Translations under genes and position numbers: made by a program | Notes under the pieces: model-generated | The model's input: the letters and a program-made list of their open reading frames with translations, nothing else | Told to the model about the DNA's origin: nothing | Database searches by the model: none | Origin: Prochlorococcus sp. AG-388-E21 | Lineage (GTDB): Bacteria; Cyanobacteriota; Cyanobacteriia; PCC-6307; Cyanobiaceae | Length of the DNA: 32,041 nt | Assembly (NCBI GenBank): GCA_003279855.1 | Contig: QCGO01000011.1 | Location: 1-32,041, forward strand | Direction of reading: 5' to 3' | Shown: positions 30,801 to 32,041 of the stretch, piece after piece | Layout of the letters: every line of letters begins with the position of its first letter | How positions within the stretch are numbered: the first letter of the stretch is position 1

Positions 30801-30993
30801 AAATGAGAAAAAAGCTTTTTCATCTAGATGGAAAGGAAATAAAACTTTTACTAAAGGTGAAAGAGATAATAGTGTAATTCAAATGTGTTTTGGAAATAAA
30901 AAAGAAGGAGATTTCTTTTTTGGAAATGATGAATTTGATGATTTATCATTCAGATTATATGGCCCTTTATTTGACGCATTAAAAAATAAATAA
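27808..30993 (+). CDS. recC: Exodeoxyribonuclease V subunit RecC
   Basis: 1061 residues, near the usual RecC size. RecC is the scaffold and Chi-recognition subunit of RecBCD, with inactive helicase- and nuclease-like domains. Support: the N-terminus LNIYKSNKIEVITELLAKEL followed by PFITEKLDVAVPNYFLGKWL, the RPEMIANWHR block, the central HFNQLSQLEYLRNKVIEIL, and the PRKIIFLINMNSIYYPR and DREKYFFLELLISCRKQIIV segments typical of RecC-type UvrD-like folds. TTG 27808 is the start, giving MLNIYKS. Overlaps the next gene by one base (TAATG). The recB start lies 486 bp after its end. Strongly A/T-biased codons and high Asn/Ile content, as usual for this organism type. Confidence 0.92.
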   Translation: MLNIYKSNKIEVITELLAKELIINPPFITEKLDVAVPNYFLGKWLWDQITISNQISALYEFKTISSYTEALLTKIFPAIDMGVWNFDSIKWGIIDSFEELNSYKESFPLSNWINKYLNNKKIIDGDIHNLAKKIANNFIEYLIFRPEMIANWHRYELSSRNLFNNLNSNEYWQPILYKLLEKKMPEKPPCLFMIDIINNIKKLQNKKNKIPRQIYIISDNNLSRLHVSFYSKLAEFTKVNLYLLSAGGDLWNRINSLEGEVDFSSIESKFNLNSSNIEKIFGKFGANYQKLIDETSNIENIKITNNSIYIDPTFSFTSKKDIPLINQIQKRLIDNSQDDFIINEKDESIIFREHFNQLSQLEYLRNKVIEILETCDDVEYSDIAIVSPKTSLIKPYLRYIFNNEVINGQKLPYLFLEENCEDSSNVYNFLLDIVELANEKITIEKIEYFLSKKVNQNIFDFNIAEKNEIILILNEVGFHWGLDTKERLGDEKNTLEWCINRITLGLIYDKEFCLNSSNLQSFSPDNTSLDLNKWVKILLQLKQYINLLRGSFDYKTWVERIKFILNNIRNYNENFNLDISEINRILDNYLISSKSDQAIVLNVFREILIKCINNFKYKNQSYINKILVSDIEKVRLIPRKIIFLINMNSIYYPRLSSNENINLLNKKYLLGDPSIFDREKYFFLELLISCRKQIIVSWINNDKDNKILDISFPIKELINYFESFLSVKQRKSIIKYFDHKKQQVVNPINSNFLKSNYSLIKKIDWEEKFFDTKYFKLSELIYWFKSPQLYWLNKKNISPKGIFMHHPDEEYVSNFQKFQLVTKVIQKLEIDNYDIIDELKNLNINEQFLENGIIAPRNSIFTKEKEIKNLLGSLAENLSREKKINRVYVKSNSNKEEYFISDNLVIELIHSKLSLKCLSEVWIKLLFISSLEKRITKTKIIFRKENQYKSEILQSPGQLQSKKILEEYIHIFKNYSDRCLPLPPESTYKYIEAKMQLKNEKKAFSSRWKGNKTFTKGERDNSVIQMCFGNKKEGDFFFGNDEFDDLSFRLYGPLFDALKNK

Positions 30994-31466
30994 TGTTTCA
31001 ATTTCAGTTGACTAGATTTCTTAAGACTACTTATGAATTTTTCCTTGTTATTTTACAGTTCCTAATCATCATTCTTCATTTTATTCAACTGGAATTTCTT
31101 CCTAAGAAAGAAATAATGCAAGTTAATTTTATTTTTAGTTTATTTGGATTCTTAATTATCATAATCTCATCAATTGTTATGTTAATTGCAATTAAAGACT
31201 TAGGTAGTAATTTATCCCCTTTCCCAAAACCTATAGTCAATGGCAATCTAATCACTTCAGGTATTTATCGTTTCATTAGACATCCCATGTACTATTCTTT
31301 AATATTTATTTCTTTTGGTTTCTTTATAACTAAATTATCTTTTTATCATTTAGGTTTAACATTAAGTCTTGCTTTAATAATCAAATTTAAGATTATTTTA
31401 GAAGAGAAATATCTAAATAAAAAATTTAAAAATTATTTTTTTTATACCGACAAGGTGAAATATTAA
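30993..31466 (+). CDS. Isoprenylcysteine methyltransferase-like membrane protein
   Basis: 157 residues with four to five hydrophobic helices. The C-terminal half shows the ICMT/PEMT-type pattern: a GNLITSGIYRFIRHPMYYS block (conserved R-x-x-RHPMY) that binds the methyl donor in this fold, followed by two helices and a basic tail near LEEKYLNKKF. ICMT-like bacterial proteins are membrane methyltransferases of mostly unknown substrates. The ATG overlaps the recC stop by one base, and recB starts 13 bp after its end, so it lies inside the recC-recB transcript. No role in recombination is known. Confidence 0.8.
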   Translation: MFQFQLTRFLKTTYEFFLVILQFLIIILHFIQLEFLPKKEIMQVNFIFSLFGFLIIIISSIVMLIAIKDLGSNLSPFPKPIVNGNLITSGIYRFIRHPMYYSLIFISFGFFITKLSFYHLGLTLSLALIIKFKIILEEKYLNKKFKNYFFYTDKVKY

Positions 31467-31478
31467 CTTAAAGAATAT

Positions 31479-32041
31479 ATGGATATAAATAAAATTAAAT
31501 TAGATAATAATTTTAAATTAATAGAAGCAAGTGCAGGTACAGGAAAAAGCTTTACTTTGGCTCACTTAGTTTTAAGAAATGTATTGGAAAATAAATTTTT
31601 ACCAGAAGAAATACTTTTATTAAGTTTCACAAAAAACACATGTTCAGAATTAAGAGATAAAATCATTTCAAGATTTTTTAAACTTAAACTATTTTTACAG
31701 AATCCCGAAGAAACTGAGTTGGATAATACTCTTTTAGAATGGTATAAGAACTATCAAAAGGAGGTAACCAATCCGAAAAAAATAATATTTGATATTGATA
31801 ATTTTATTAATGCTATATATAAACTAAAAGTAACTACGTTTCACTCTTTTTGTAAAAACATTTTAGATGAATTTAGTATAGATATTGGTTACTCACAAGA
31901 TCCATATATTGAAAACAATATAGATAATTTATACCAAGATATAATCGATGATTTATGGATTGATCAATTTCTAAATCTTGATCCAGAAATAATTTCTGCA
32001 GTTAATCAAAAAAAAATAAGTTCAAAATATGGGAGTAAAAT
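31479..32041 (+). CDS. recB: Exodeoxyribonuclease V subunit RecB (N-terminus, cut by window end)
   Basis: Open from ATG 31479 to the window edge (187 codons seen). The Walker A motif IEASAGTGKSFTLAHL at residues 15-30 is the RecB/UvrD superfamily-1 helicase ATP-binding loop. It is followed by motif Ia-like EEILLLSFTKNTCSELRDKI and the TFHSFCKNIL block typical of RecB. The catalytic nuclease domain would lie beyond the window. Forms RecBCD with RecC encoded just upstream; repairs double-strand breaks and degrades linear DNA. Confidence 0.93.
   Translation, partial: MDINKIKLDNNFKLIEASAGTGKSFTLAHLVLRNVLENKFLPEEILLLSFTKNTCSELRDKIISRFFKLKLFLQNPEETELDNTLLEWYKNYQKEVTNPKKIIFDIDNFINAIYKLKVTTFHSFCKNILDEFSIDIGYSQDPYIENNIDNLYQDIIDDLWIDQFLNLDPEIISAVNQKKISSKYGSK

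Overview
The window reads as a chromosome segment of a high-light-adapted Prochlorococcus, or a very close marine picocyanobacterium. Evidence: strongly AT-rich DNA (about 30% GC by eye), psbY, a minimal 35-residue high-light-inducible protein, carotene isomerase CrtH, Ycf54, folate-dependent TrmFO, two tandem Som-type porins, and very short intergenic spaces. No species-level identification was possible without a search.

Layout. 1-2250: a DoxX-like membrane protein and a divergent NRAMP-family transporter, then a gene remnant and a tiny hydrophobic peptide. 2250-7950: the most unusual part, an integration hotspot at a tRNA-Pro(TGG) gene on the minus strand (7874-7950). The 3' half of this tRNA, with its terminator, is repeated twice more at about 2336-2431 and 5281-5378. 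This marks two integrase-less elements in tandem (about 2.9 and 2.5 kb), similar to the tRNA-targeting tycheposon-type elements known from Prochlorococcus. The outer element carries a micropeptide, a 65-aa protein and an autotransporter-like surface protein. The inner one carries a DUF4177-like protein, a 48-aa protein and an Mrr-type restriction endonuclease. Each element has its own paired direct-repeat motif near both ends (TAGCTCCCC at 12-bp spacing, or TAATCGCT at 11-bp spacing), which I read as recombinase arm-type sites. 8292-13668: apt, then a cluster of poorly characterised genes (zinc-ribbon/TPR protein, secreted HExxH peptidase, membrane protein, SPFH-SHOCT protein, secreted TPR protein). 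13669-17650: small ORFs, two virtually identical tandem porin genes each with its own promoter and terminator, a CxxC mini-protein and hli. 17650-19641: a TPR-sulfotransferase with recent repeat amplification.

19835 to the end is mostly core genome: tRNA-Lys, psbY, trmFO, crtH and a conserved membrane protein; convergent to these, an OmpR-type regulator lacking the phosphoacceptor Asp; a minus-strand run plsC, secreted helical protein, bolA, grxD; then plus-strand pdxJ, ycf54, recC, a methyltransferase-like membrane protein, and the start of recB, which runs off the window.

Main result: tandem, recombinase-less, tRNA-Pro-anchored cargo elements with two different arm-site systems and a recurring 23-25-residue hydrophobic peptide.
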